This document shows positions 17,489-25,300 of a stretch of 64,000 nt of DNA, piece by piece. The DNA is from Anaerolineae bacterium. Lineage in GTDB: Bacteria > Chloroflexota > Anaerolineae > Aggregatilineales > Phototrophicaceae. Location: NCBI GenBank assembly GCA_022824365.1, contig JAJEAA010000023.1, positions 62,001 through 126,000 of the forward strand, in the 5' to 3' direction. Position numbers and translations under genes: made by a program. The notes beneath the pieces are model-generated. The model made no database searches and was not told the origin of the DNA. It saw only the letters and a program-made list of their open reading frames with translations. Numbering within the stretch: the first letter of the stretch is position 1; each line of letters starts with the position of its first letter.

Positions 17489-18352
17489 TTAGCGCTCCTC
17501 GATCTGCTCTTTGTAGGTGCGATAAAGGAACGGCAAAAGGACGACCAGGATCATAACCACGGTGATGACGGACATGGCGTTGGCTTTGCCCAGCCGCGTG
17601 ACGCTCATGGCGGTGCGGAATGTATACAGCATCATGACTTCGGCTTTGTAGACCGGGTTCTGTTCCGTGAGCACAAAGACGCTATCGAAAACGCGATAGG
17701 CATCCATGATAGAAATCAAGAATATGAAAACAAACAGCGATCGCAAATGGGGAATCATGATATGCCGCACCTGGCGCAGGCGTGTGGCGCCGTCAATCAT
17801 TGACGCCTCGACCAGTTCATGAGGCACGGTCTGCAAGCCAGCAAAGAATACGATGAGCGAGAATGGCGTTCCCGCCCAAAGCGCGTGCAGGAGAATCAGC
17901 GTCTTTACCGACTGCTCAGTGAGAAAAAATCGCGAGCCGACGATTTCCCGGTATGCCCAAGCCACCAGACCGCCGGATTCGAAGAGTTGCTTCACCATCA
18001 GTGTACCAACAACCGGCACGACGATGAAGGGCATCAGAAATGCGGCGATATAGATACCGCGGATGCGCCTGGAGACCTGATCCAGCAGTACGGCGATCAG
18101 AAAGCCGGTGAAGATCTGCATCGGCACGGCGATGACGATGAAGGTCATCGTGAAGGTGAAAGCCGACCAGAACTTCAGATCGGCGAACACCTCCACGTAA
18201 TTGGTCAAGCCGACAAATACGGGTTCGTTGATGTTGCGAAAGGTGATGAAGTGCATGCTCAGCCAGACCGAGGTGAGCAACGGAAACACCATCAGCATCA
18301 GCATGACAAAGAGACTGGGGGACATGAACATGAAGAAGATGCGTCTATTCAT
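17489..18352 (-). CDS. Sugar ABC transporter permease, MalF/UgpA type
   Basis: 287 residues with six predicted membrane segments (FVMLMLMVFPLLTSVWLSMH first) and the EAA loop HELVEASMIDGATRLRQVRH. It forms the heterodimeric channel with the downstream permease, one base apart. A 172-base gap separates it from the binding-protein gene upstream. No ATPase gene is present. Confidence 0.92.
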   Translation of the reverse strand: MNRRIFFMFMSPSLFVMLMLMVFPLLTSVWLSMHFITFRNINEPVFVGLTNYVEVFADLKFWSAFTFTMTFIVIAVPMQIFTGFLIAVLLDQVSRRIRGIYIAAFLMPFIVVPVVGTLMVKQLFESGGLVAWAYREIVGSRFFLTEQSVKTLILLHALWAGTPFSLIVFFAGLQTVPHELVEASMIDGATRLRQVRHIMIPHLRSLFVFIFLISIMDAYRVFDSVFVLTEQNPVYKAEVMMLYTFRTAMSVTRLGKANAMSVITVVMILVVLLPFLYRTYKEQIEER

Positions 18353-18524
18353 TGTCGCGCCCTGTTTGTCCAGGCGGAGGTAAGAGGTTTATGCGCGCTC
18401 TTGGCTATCCGGAACCGTTGACGACGCCGGGACTGCGCCTTCAAAGGCTGGGTAGGGCGCGAGGGCACGCCTCAATCGCTACGGCGCCCCTCACGCTCAG
18501 GAGAAATTAACCAAGTCCGATGCG

Positions 18525-19820
18525 CTAGCCCTCGATCATGCCTTGGGTCGTCGCTTCGGCGGTGTACTCGTCGGCGGCGGCTTGCAGCACCTCTTCAGCC
18601 GTCATTTCGCCGGAACCGACCAGCGGCAGCCAGTTGCTCAGGGCGGTGCGGATGAGTGACGCGGCTGGGACTATCGAATATGAACCTACACCTTGAGCCA
18701 CGGAGGTGCCCATCGCCTTGAAGTAGCGGCCGCCGCCACCTTCTTCAATCACCGACGAGCGCAGGATCGGCCCATGCAGCGCGCCTTCAGCCTGGCTCGC
18801 TTTGTCCACCGTCTCCATCACCACGCGGAAGACTACATCGTGATCCACACCCGACCGTTTGGTAAGCGACAGGGCGTCAATCCAAGCCGACCCGCCCAGA
18901 ATGCCGGTGTCCGGGTTGGGCATCGGCGCCGGCGCGAAGTTTATGATGCCAACATAGTTGGATTTCTCGGGATTGTCCATGTTAGCCGCGCGGCTCGCCC
19001 AGATATTGATGAAAGCCAGCGTGCCGGTTTCCATGCCAATCTCACTGTCATCAATGCTGTAGGTCAAGCCTTCGGGTCCCATGCAGGCGTCGACGACTTC
19101 CTTCATCTTGTTCAACGCGGCTACGCCTTCCTCGCTGTTGAAGGCTGGCGTGTTATCGTCATTGAGATGCCTGCCGCCAAAAGCCCGCAAGAAGTGCATG
19201 AACTCGATCTCCCAAGCCCAGCCAGCGTGCAGATTCATCGTGAAGGGCAAGTCGATGCTCGGTTCTTGCTTGAGCACCTCGCAAGCGTCAATCACATCGT
19301 CGTAGGTAGCCGGCGCTTCCAGTTCCCACTTCTCGAAGAGATCGGAGCGGTAGAAAATATGGAAGGTGTTCTGCATGAAGGGTATGCCATAGATGTCGCC
19401 GTCGAGCGTAACCGCATCCCAAGCTGTCTGAGGAATATCGCCCAGGTCGTATTCGTCCCAGTATTGCTCGACCAGGTCGTTGAGTGGGTGCAGGGCGTCA
19501 AACTCGTTCAACTCCCCAATGCGCGACAAGTCCGTGTGCAGCAGCGCCCAAGGCGAATCGCCCCCGCCGGCCAGCGCCAGGTTTACTTGTTCCGTCGAAC
19601 TGGCTGAGTCAAGCACCTGCGCGTTTACACTCAAGTTATCCACGCTGTTGCATTTTTCCAGCTCATCCGCCATGAACTCAATGAGCGGAAATGCCACACC
19701 GATAAAGTTAACTTCCGCCGGCGTCGCAGGCGGATCAAGGTCGCAGGGGTCCATATCATCTTGCGCCATCACGGGCAGGCCGATCAGAAAAATAGCGAAC
19801 AATAACAATAGCCGTTTCAT
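18525..19820 (-). CDS. Extracellular sugar-binding protein of ABC transporter
   Basis: 431 residues from ATG 19820; the longer in-frame reading to 19889 adds a non-signal leader and is rejected because MKRLLLLFAIFLIGLPVMAQ is a proper Sec signal and purine-rich AGGAAA/AGGAGG lies upstream. The mature protein is a family-1 solute-binding protein (PATYDDVIDACEVLK, TGTLAFINIWASRAANM, ILGGSAWIDALSL). It delivers a carbohydrate or polyol to the two permeases downstream. It is probably transcribed from promoter copy C, across a 25-codon remnant ORF. Confidence 0.9.
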   Translation of the reverse strand: MKRLLLLFAIFLIGLPVMAQDDMDPCDLDPPATPAEVNFIGVAFPLIEFMADELEKCNSVDNLSVNAQVLDSASSTEQVNLALAGGGDSPWALLHTDLSRIGELNEFDALHPLNDLVEQYWDEYDLGDIPQTAWDAVTLDGDIYGIPFMQNTFHIFYRSDLFEKWELEAPATYDDVIDACEVLKQEPSIDLPFTMNLHAGWAWEIEFMHFLRAFGGRHLNDDNTPAFNSEEGVAALNKMKEVVDACMGPEGLTYSIDDSEIGMETGTLAFINIWASRAANMDNPEKSNYVGIINFAPAPMPNPDTGILGGSAWIDALSLTKRSGVDHDVVFRVVMETVDKASQAEGALHGPILRSSVIEEGGGGRYFKAMGTSVAQGVGSYSIVPAASLIRTALSNWLPLVGSGEMTAEEVLQAAADEYTAEATTQGMIEG

Positions 19821-19885
19821 CTTCGTTTTCCTTTCCTCCTCATATGTTTTTTGAAAAGCAGACCTCTGCCGTTCCTTATCAGGTA

Positions 19886-19963
19886 TCAATACGTCTCCAC
19901 GCTGTCAAAGAACTGCGGCGGCTTGGGCGATGAATGCAAATACCTTGTGGATGTGGTATCCAT
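19886..19963 (-). pseudogene. C-terminal remnant of a SnoaL-like gene, readable as a 25-codon leader ORF
   Basis: The minus strand here matches the end of the SnoaL gene at 12361-12426, including SPKPPQFFDSVETY against GSKPPEFFDSVETD and the stop. An ATG at 19963 makes a complete 25-codon frame ending at 19886. It lies between promoter copy C and the binding-protein gene, so it would be in the 5' leader of that mRNA. The same promoter plus SnoaL-tail combination precedes the truncated permease at 10882. Confidence 0.65.
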
Positions 19964-19976
19964 TGTCTCGCCTATC

Positions 19977-20026
19977 AGCTATCTGCTATCTGCTATGATT
20001 GTAGGCGAATGTCCTTGCTCTGTCAA
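19977..20026 (-). promoter_or_regulatory. Repeated promoter cassette, copy C (drives the binding-protein operon)
   Basis: On the minus strand: TTGACA (20021-20026), 17-base spacer, TACAAT (19998-20003), then CATAGCA, GATAGCA, GATAGCT (19977-19997). This is close to the sigma-70 consensus and is the best of the three copies. It points at the binding-protein gene starting at 19820. Confidence 0.8.
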
Positions 20027-20159
20027 GCCATCCGTTCTGGGCCGGACTAGATGTCGTTGACGCCGCGCAGCGACCGCTCATCCGCAAAATGAGCAGGCTG
20101 CGGTAGCCAGTTAGATCGGGCTTGTGCAGCGCCTGGCTGGTTTCTAACAGCCGGGGATT

Positions 20160-20264
20160 TTAGTGCTCGATCTCCGAAACGATGTTCTTGTAGTCCGTAT
20201 GCGGCGGCAGCTGCGCCTGCGGAATGAGGTCCGGGAACTGTGAATATGCTATGGAAGGAGTACA
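20160..20264 (-). pseudogene. C-terminal remnant of an unidentified protein
   Basis: The minus strand translates as TPSIAYSQFPDLIPQAQLPP followed by HTDYKNIVSEIEH and a stop at 20160. The composition looks like a genuine protein C-terminus, but there is no start or upstream domain, and I do not recognise the family. The rest of 20040-20160 is also protein-like on this strand in another frame (RLLETSQALHKPDLTGYRSL), so more than one fragment may be present. Confidence 0.3.
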
Positions 20265-20267
20265 GCA

Positions 20268-20303
20268 TAAAGTGTCATATATCAGTCAGTATGCGACACT
20301 TTA
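20268..20303. repeat. Inverted repeat, 9-bp arms
   Basis: TAAAGTGTC (20268-20276) and GACACTTTA (20295-20303) are perfect complements with an 18-base loop. No T-run follows, so an operator or a mobile-element end is as likely as a terminator. Confidence 0.4.
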
Positions 20304-20307
20304 AGGC
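20291..20307 (+). repeat. Direct repeat left of the HNH gene
   Basis: ATGCGACACTTTAAGGC here and ATGCGGCACTTTAGGGC at 20889-20905 agree at 15 of 17 positions and flank the HNH gene. They could mark a duplicated target or be coincidence. Confidence 0.3.
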
Positions 20308-20379
20308 AAATCCCTATCCAGGGTATTCTGGCGCGCTTGCCGCGCCGCTTGGACAGAAACCGACATCGGCCTCGCTTAC

Positions 20380-20847
20380 TTAGAGCGGAGCATCCATTCC
20401 ACACAGAAAAAGCTGGACAGGCACGCCGACCGGCAAGCAATCCAGCCGTATGCCTCTTATCGCCATTCTGATCGCGTATTCATGCGGCATGCCCGACGCT
20501 TTGCGCGCGTTGCAAGTCCGGCAGGCCATGACGATATTGTCGATTGTGTTGGCGCCCCCGCGCGAAAAGGGCACGGCATGGTCGACAGTCCATTCACGCC
20601 AGGCGAGCCTAATGCGACAATAGCGACACATGCTGTCGGATCGCCACAAGGCCTGCAATTCACTGCCGGTTACAACGCCAATTGCCGCATATTTTCTGGC
20701 AGTCCTGTTAGTGGCTCGCGCAGCCTCATTAAACCTGTAATGCGGCGCACGTCTTCGATACCACCATTGTCTGTTAGCGTCCATGACACAATTGTACCAA
20801 GACTCTCTGCGGGGGCATTGGCGCATGATCCTGCCGGCCGGCGACAC
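20380..20847 (-). CDS. HNH endonuclease-domain protein
   Basis: 155 residues from ATG 20847; ATG 20784 (MDANRQWW) is an equally plausible start, with no clear ribosome site for either. The HNH/beta-beta-alpha-metal core is complete: MCRYCRIRL (first Cys pair), WTVDHAVPFSRGG (catalytic Asp-His), NTIDNIVMACRTCNARK (Asn and second Cys pair). Such nucleases cut DNA and occur in restriction, phage packaging and mobile elements. It stands alone, flanked by imperfect direct repeats, beside gene debris and upstream of a toxin-antitoxin pair and the helicase-methylase locus. Confidence 0.85.
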   Translation of the reverse strand: MSPAGRIMRQCPRRESWYNCVMDANRQWWYRRRAPHYRFNEAARATNRTARKYAAIGVVTGSELQALWRSDSMCRYCRIRLAWREWTVDHAVPFSRGGANTIDNIVMACRTCNARKASGMPHEYAIRMAIRGIRLDCLPVGVPVQLFLCGMDAPL

Positions 20848-21244
20848 ACTGCTACGCTGGTGAGAAAACAGCGTCTCATCTTTTTGAAATGCGGCACTTT
20901 AGGGCGCAGCGTCTCCCAAGCATTCCGAGTGCGCGATGGTTAGATTGCGAATCAAGCGTGATCGTCAACGACGGACTAGAATATCTGGGCGTACCGTAAT
21001 CCCATTGCGAGCTGAGTTCGTTTCCTGAGCTGATGCGTTACGTTGGCATTGGGCGGCTTCGGGACCGATTTGCCTCGAAAGAGGGGACATACAGAAGAGT
21101 GCGAAGATGCTTTTGTTTACGGTTGCTGGGACTGAGAAGTCGGCGGGCAAAGGATCGCGGCGCGCGGATTTCTTCCTCACTTCAGATATAATGAGCGAGA
21201 CCACTCGCTTTTCAATTGAGGAGCGGCGCCAGCAGGAGAATAAC
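20848..21244. other. Intergenic stretch with a direct repeat, otherwise empty
   Basis: About 400 bases. It contains ATGCGGCACTTTAGGGC (20889-20905), the partner of the repeat at 20291-20307, and AGGAG at 21234-21238, the ribosome site of the next gene. A frame from 21107 could extend that gene but has no supporting start signals. Confidence 0.45.
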
Positions 21245-21493
21245 ATGATTTTTGAAGAGGTTTTGCGCGCTGTCGACGAAATGACTGACGAGGAGCGCCG
21301 TCGCTTGCAACAGCATATTGATCGGCTCCCCAAAAAGTCAACTCAACTGACGCCAAAAGAAAGGATGCGGCGGCTCAATGCGGCGTTTGATGCAATGGGC
21401 GAAGGCATGAGCCAAGCGCAGTTGGATGAGATGACCGCCGCGATGACTGAAGACTACATTGAAGCCTGGGATGAGTCCGTATGGACCCAGTGA
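21245..21493 (+). CDS. Small antitoxin-like protein paired with a PIN toxin
   Basis: 82 residues from ATG 21245, preferred because AGGAG lies six bases upstream. It is highly charged and helical (EVLRAVDEMTDEERRRLQQH, then SQAQLDEMTAAMTEDYIEAW). It overlaps the PIN gene by 13 bases. No DNA-binding motif is certain. It is not related to the other antitoxins in this window. Function is inferred from the pairing. Confidence 0.7.
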   Translation: MIFEEVLRAVDEMTDEERRRLQQHIDRLPKKSTQLTPKERMRRLNAAFDAMGEGMSQAQLDEMTAAMTEDYIEAWDESVWTQ

Positions 21494-21894
21494 TCTATAT
21501 CCTGGACACTAATGTTATCGCCGACCGGATTCATCGCCTGCCACAAGTCCTTGATCGCTTGAACAGCGCCGGCGAAGCCGGGCATATCATGGGCCTGTGT
21601 GATCCGGTACGGTACGAAGTCTTGCGCGGTTTGCTCCATGTCAATGCCAGGCGGAAGCTGCGCCTTTTCCGCGAATCGATCACACCCCTGATGGATCACC
21701 TGACGCTAACCGATGAGGATTGGCAAGTGGCTGCCCAATTATGGGCGACCATGCGGAATCGGGGGAGGCAGTTCTCCGATGTTGACCTGCTAATCGCCGC
21801 CTTGGCTCAACGCTTGAACGCCGTAGTGGTGACATCTGATAATGACTTCGCCGCTCTGCCGGTTCAGCGTGAAGACTGGCGTAAGTCTCAATAG
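21481..21894 (+). CDS. PIN-domain toxin (VapC-like ribonuclease)
   Basis: 137 residues. First-strand Asp in YILDTNVIADRI, Glu in DPVRYEVLRGLL, and the C-terminal acidic pair in GRQFSDVDLLIAALAQRL and VVTSDNDFAAL. All four PIN acidic positions are present, so the RNase should be active. It is co-transcribed with the overlapping antitoxin and sits about 450 bases upstream of the helicase-methylase locus, a common defence-island neighbour. Confidence 0.9.
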   Translation: MDPVIYILDTNVIADRIHRLPQVLDRLNSAGEAGHIMGLCDPVRYEVLRGLLHVNARRKLRLFRESITPLMDHLTLTDEDWQVAAQLWATMRNRGRQFSDVDLLIAALAQRLNAVVVTSDNDFAALPVQREDWRKSQ

Positions 21895-22123
21895 AAGGTA
21901 TCCAGGGTCGCCCCTTATATCCTGGGGCTGGCTTTGTTTACGGTTATCGGTTGCAGCGGTAGCTCCACCGTCGTCAGCAAATACACGACCAGCTTCCAGT
22001 CTGGATTCGGAAATCCATATCAGCGACGCCGAATTCCGAGAAACGTTGCTTGAAAAGAGTTTGGATCAATCCACGATATCCGGATCGACGGGCGGGGTCA
22101 ATTATTCGTTATCCATACCTTAG
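21895..22123 (+). pseudogene. Possible decayed small lipoprotein gene
   Basis: One frame reads YILGLALFTVIGCSGSSTVV, a lipoprotein signal with a VIGC lipobox, without an in-frame start. A neighbouring frame then reads SSLDSEIHISDAEFRETLLE and so on to about 22123. A frameshift near 22000 would join them. Short and weak; the remaining bases to 22339 hold nothing else I can support. Confidence 0.25.
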
Positions 22124-22339
22124 CAACAAACTTTCTGGCAAAATACGTTCTCTGTCTGTAATCTTTGACAGCAAAACGGAGAAGCTGCTCATCGCGTTGT
22201 AGAATCCAATTCGCTGAGACGGCGAAATTTCATGCAGTATATTTCAATCTGCGTGGCTCGTGGCTGATTGCAGTGATTTGTTGGACTACGCGACACGGGC
22301 GTTGCTCAGAAAATTATTCGTTGGGCAAAGGATGAAAGT

Positions 22340-25300
22340 ATGGATGTTTTTTCGATCAGAAAGAAGATCATCACGGCTTACAGCGAATATGCCCAAAGCT
22401 TTATCCAGATCCAGGATGCCCGTATCCGCAGCCATGTTGAAGAGCGGATGTCGGAAGGCGAATTTTGGCCCGATCCATTGATTCAACTCAATCCACGTTT
22501 CGAAAGCGGCGACACGGTGCGTCAAGCCATCGACGATGGTCTCTTGCACGAGAAGTGCGCCGAGATATTCGAGCATGACAAAGATCAGGGCGGCAGAACG
22601 CTGCGCTTTCACCGGCATCAACGCCGCGCCATCGAAATCGCCAAGGGCGGCCACAATTATGTGCTGACCACCGGCACTGGCTCCGGCAAGAGCCTGGCCT
22701 ATATCGCGCCGATCGTTGACCACGTCTTGCAGCAGGACAGCGGACAGGGCATTCAAGCGATTGTGGTCTATCCCATGAATGCGCTCGTCAACAGCCAGGA
22801 GGAGGAGCTCGGGAAGTTTCTCAAGGAAGGCTTCGCCAAGGGAGAGCAACCGGTCACCTTCGAGCGCTATACCGGGCAAGTATCAGATGAAGAGCGTGAG
22901 CGTATTATCAACGACCCGCCCGATATTCTCTTGACGAACTACGTCATGCTCGAGCTTATCATGACACGTCCTGTTGAGCGCCGCCTGATCGAAAAGGCGC
23001 GTGGCTTGCGTTTTGTGGTGCTGGATGAGCTGCATACCTATCGAGGGCGACAGGGCGCTGATGTCGCGCTCTTGATGCGCCGCGTGCGGGAGCGGCTGGA
23101 AGTCGCCGGCCAAACCATACAGTTCGTCGGCACTTCGGCCACGATGGCGAGCGGTGGCTCATTCGAAGAACAGCAACAGCAAGTCGCCAAAGTCAGCAGT
23201 AAGATTTTCGGCCCGGATGTATTGCCGGCGCATGTTATTGGCGAAACGCTGCAGCGGGCGACGCCGGGCAATTTGGATACGGAAGCGCTCTCCGCCGCCG
23301 TCGCTGCCTGGGATACGCTCGTGATACCGGCGGACTACGACGCTTTTGTCGCTCATCCGATCTCGATCTGGATCGAGAATACCTTCGGGTTACGCGCCGT
23401 CGGCGCGCGCTTGCAGCGCCAAACACCGCGCAGCATCGAGTCGGCAGCCGAGGCATTGAGCGAGCTGACTGCTGTTGACGCCGCCACATGCGAAGCAGTT
23501 ATCCAGAGGTGGCTGTTGGCAGGTTACGAATTTGATGATCCGACCACCGGACTGAAACCGTTTGCCTTTCGACTGCATCAATTCATCAGCCCGGGCGACA
23601 CCGCTTACGCTACTCTCGAATCAGAGAACGAGCGCCATATTACCTTGAGCGGACAGCGCTACTTCGGCGCCGATCGCAAGCTCCTGTTTCCGCTATGCTT
23701 CTGCCGTGAATGCGGGCAGGAATACTACACTGTCAGCCGCGTTGAAGGCGAAGACGGTGAAACGGCGTACGTGCCACGCGATTTCCGGGAGCGGCACGCG
23801 GATATCGAGGGTGAGGGCGGCTATCTGTATCTGAGCGAGGCCGACCCCTGGCCCTACGAACTTGACGCGGTGCTCGCGTGCCTGCCCCAAGATTGGCTGG
23901 AAGAAGGACCTAGCGGGCCGCGTGTCCGCAGAGATCGCCGCAAATACCTGCCGCAGCAGCTACAACTGGATACCAAAGGTCGCCCGGCGGAGGATGGGCA
24001 ACGGGCGGTCTTTCTGCCCATGCCCTTTATGTTCTGTTTGAGTTGCGGCGTCTCCTACACGCCGCGACAGCGCAGCGATTTTGTCAAGTTGGGCACGCTG
24101 AACTCAGAGGGCCGCAGCAGCGCGACCACTATCTTGAGCCTGGCGGCCGTTCGCGCTCTGAAGGACAGCGCGCTTGAGCCCATGGCGCGAAAGTTGCTCA
24201 GTTTCACCGACAATCGTCAGGATGCCTCGCTGCAAGCAGGTCACTTCAACGACTTCGTCGAGGTCAGCCTATTGCGTGGCGCGATCTACCGGGCGGTTTC
24301 ACGGGCCGGCGAAGATGGCTTGCGCGCGGAAGAAATTCCCCAAGCGGTCTTCTCCGCCTTGAACTTGCCATTTATAGATTATTCCTCGGAACCTAAGGCG
24401 CGATTCCAAACGCGTCGGGAAACGGAGCGCACGCTGCAGGAGGTCCTGGCTTATCGAGTGTACCGTGACCTGCGGCGCGGTTGGCGCATCTCCCTGCCCA
24501 ACCTTGAGCAATGTGGTCTGCTGCGCGTAGATTACGAAAGTCTCGACGAAGTCTGCGCCGCGGAAGATGTTTGGGCCGGTTTTCACCCAACTCTGGTTGG
24601 CGCAACGCCAGCGACCCGCGTCAAGATCGCACGCGTGCTGCTCGACTTCATGCGCCGCGAGCTGGCGATCAAAGCGCAGTATCTTGACCGAGACCGCCTG
24701 GATCGCATTAAAGATCGCAGTTTTAACTTGCTCAAGGCGCCCTGGGCGCTCGACGAAGACGAGAAACTTGAGCCGGGAACCATCGCGCTGGCTCGCTCAA
24801 GGCGAGCGGACGAGTGGCGCGCTGGTTTTACTTATATCTCCGCGCTCGGTCTGTTTGGCCAGTATCTGCGCCGAACGGGCATCTTCGCCGAATACAGTGA
24901 ACGACTGGATACTGAAGCGACTTGGCAGCTCATACGCGAGCTTCTGCTCGCCCTGCAAATCGGTGGTATTGTCGAAGAAGTCCTGCCAGCGCGGGGCGCG
25001 GACGATGTGCCCGGATATCAGTTAAACGCGGCGGCGATGCGCTGGTGCGTCGGCGATGGACGCTCCACTAACGAACCGCTGCGAATGCCAAATGCCCCAA
25101 GCGAGGGCGGCCGGCCCAATCCCTTCTTCCGCGAATTCTATCAAGCAGCCGTCGCGTCGCTCCGTGGCTTCCAAGCGCTCGAGCACACCGCGCAGGTACC
25201 GAACGATCAGCGCGAAGAACGAGAAGAGCAGTTCCGTTCGGGCGATCTCCCGATTCTGTATTGCTCGCCAACGATGGAATTGGGTGTGGATATCGCCCAG

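Noticed and set aside
18693-19607. 304-codon plus-strand open frame
   Set aside because: Lies opposite the sugar-binding protein gene and shows no motif or ribosome site.
20047-20268. 73-codon minus-strand open frame
   Set aside because: A neighbouring frame on the same strand gives a more protein-like C-terminus (20160-20264); this one is probably a shadow.
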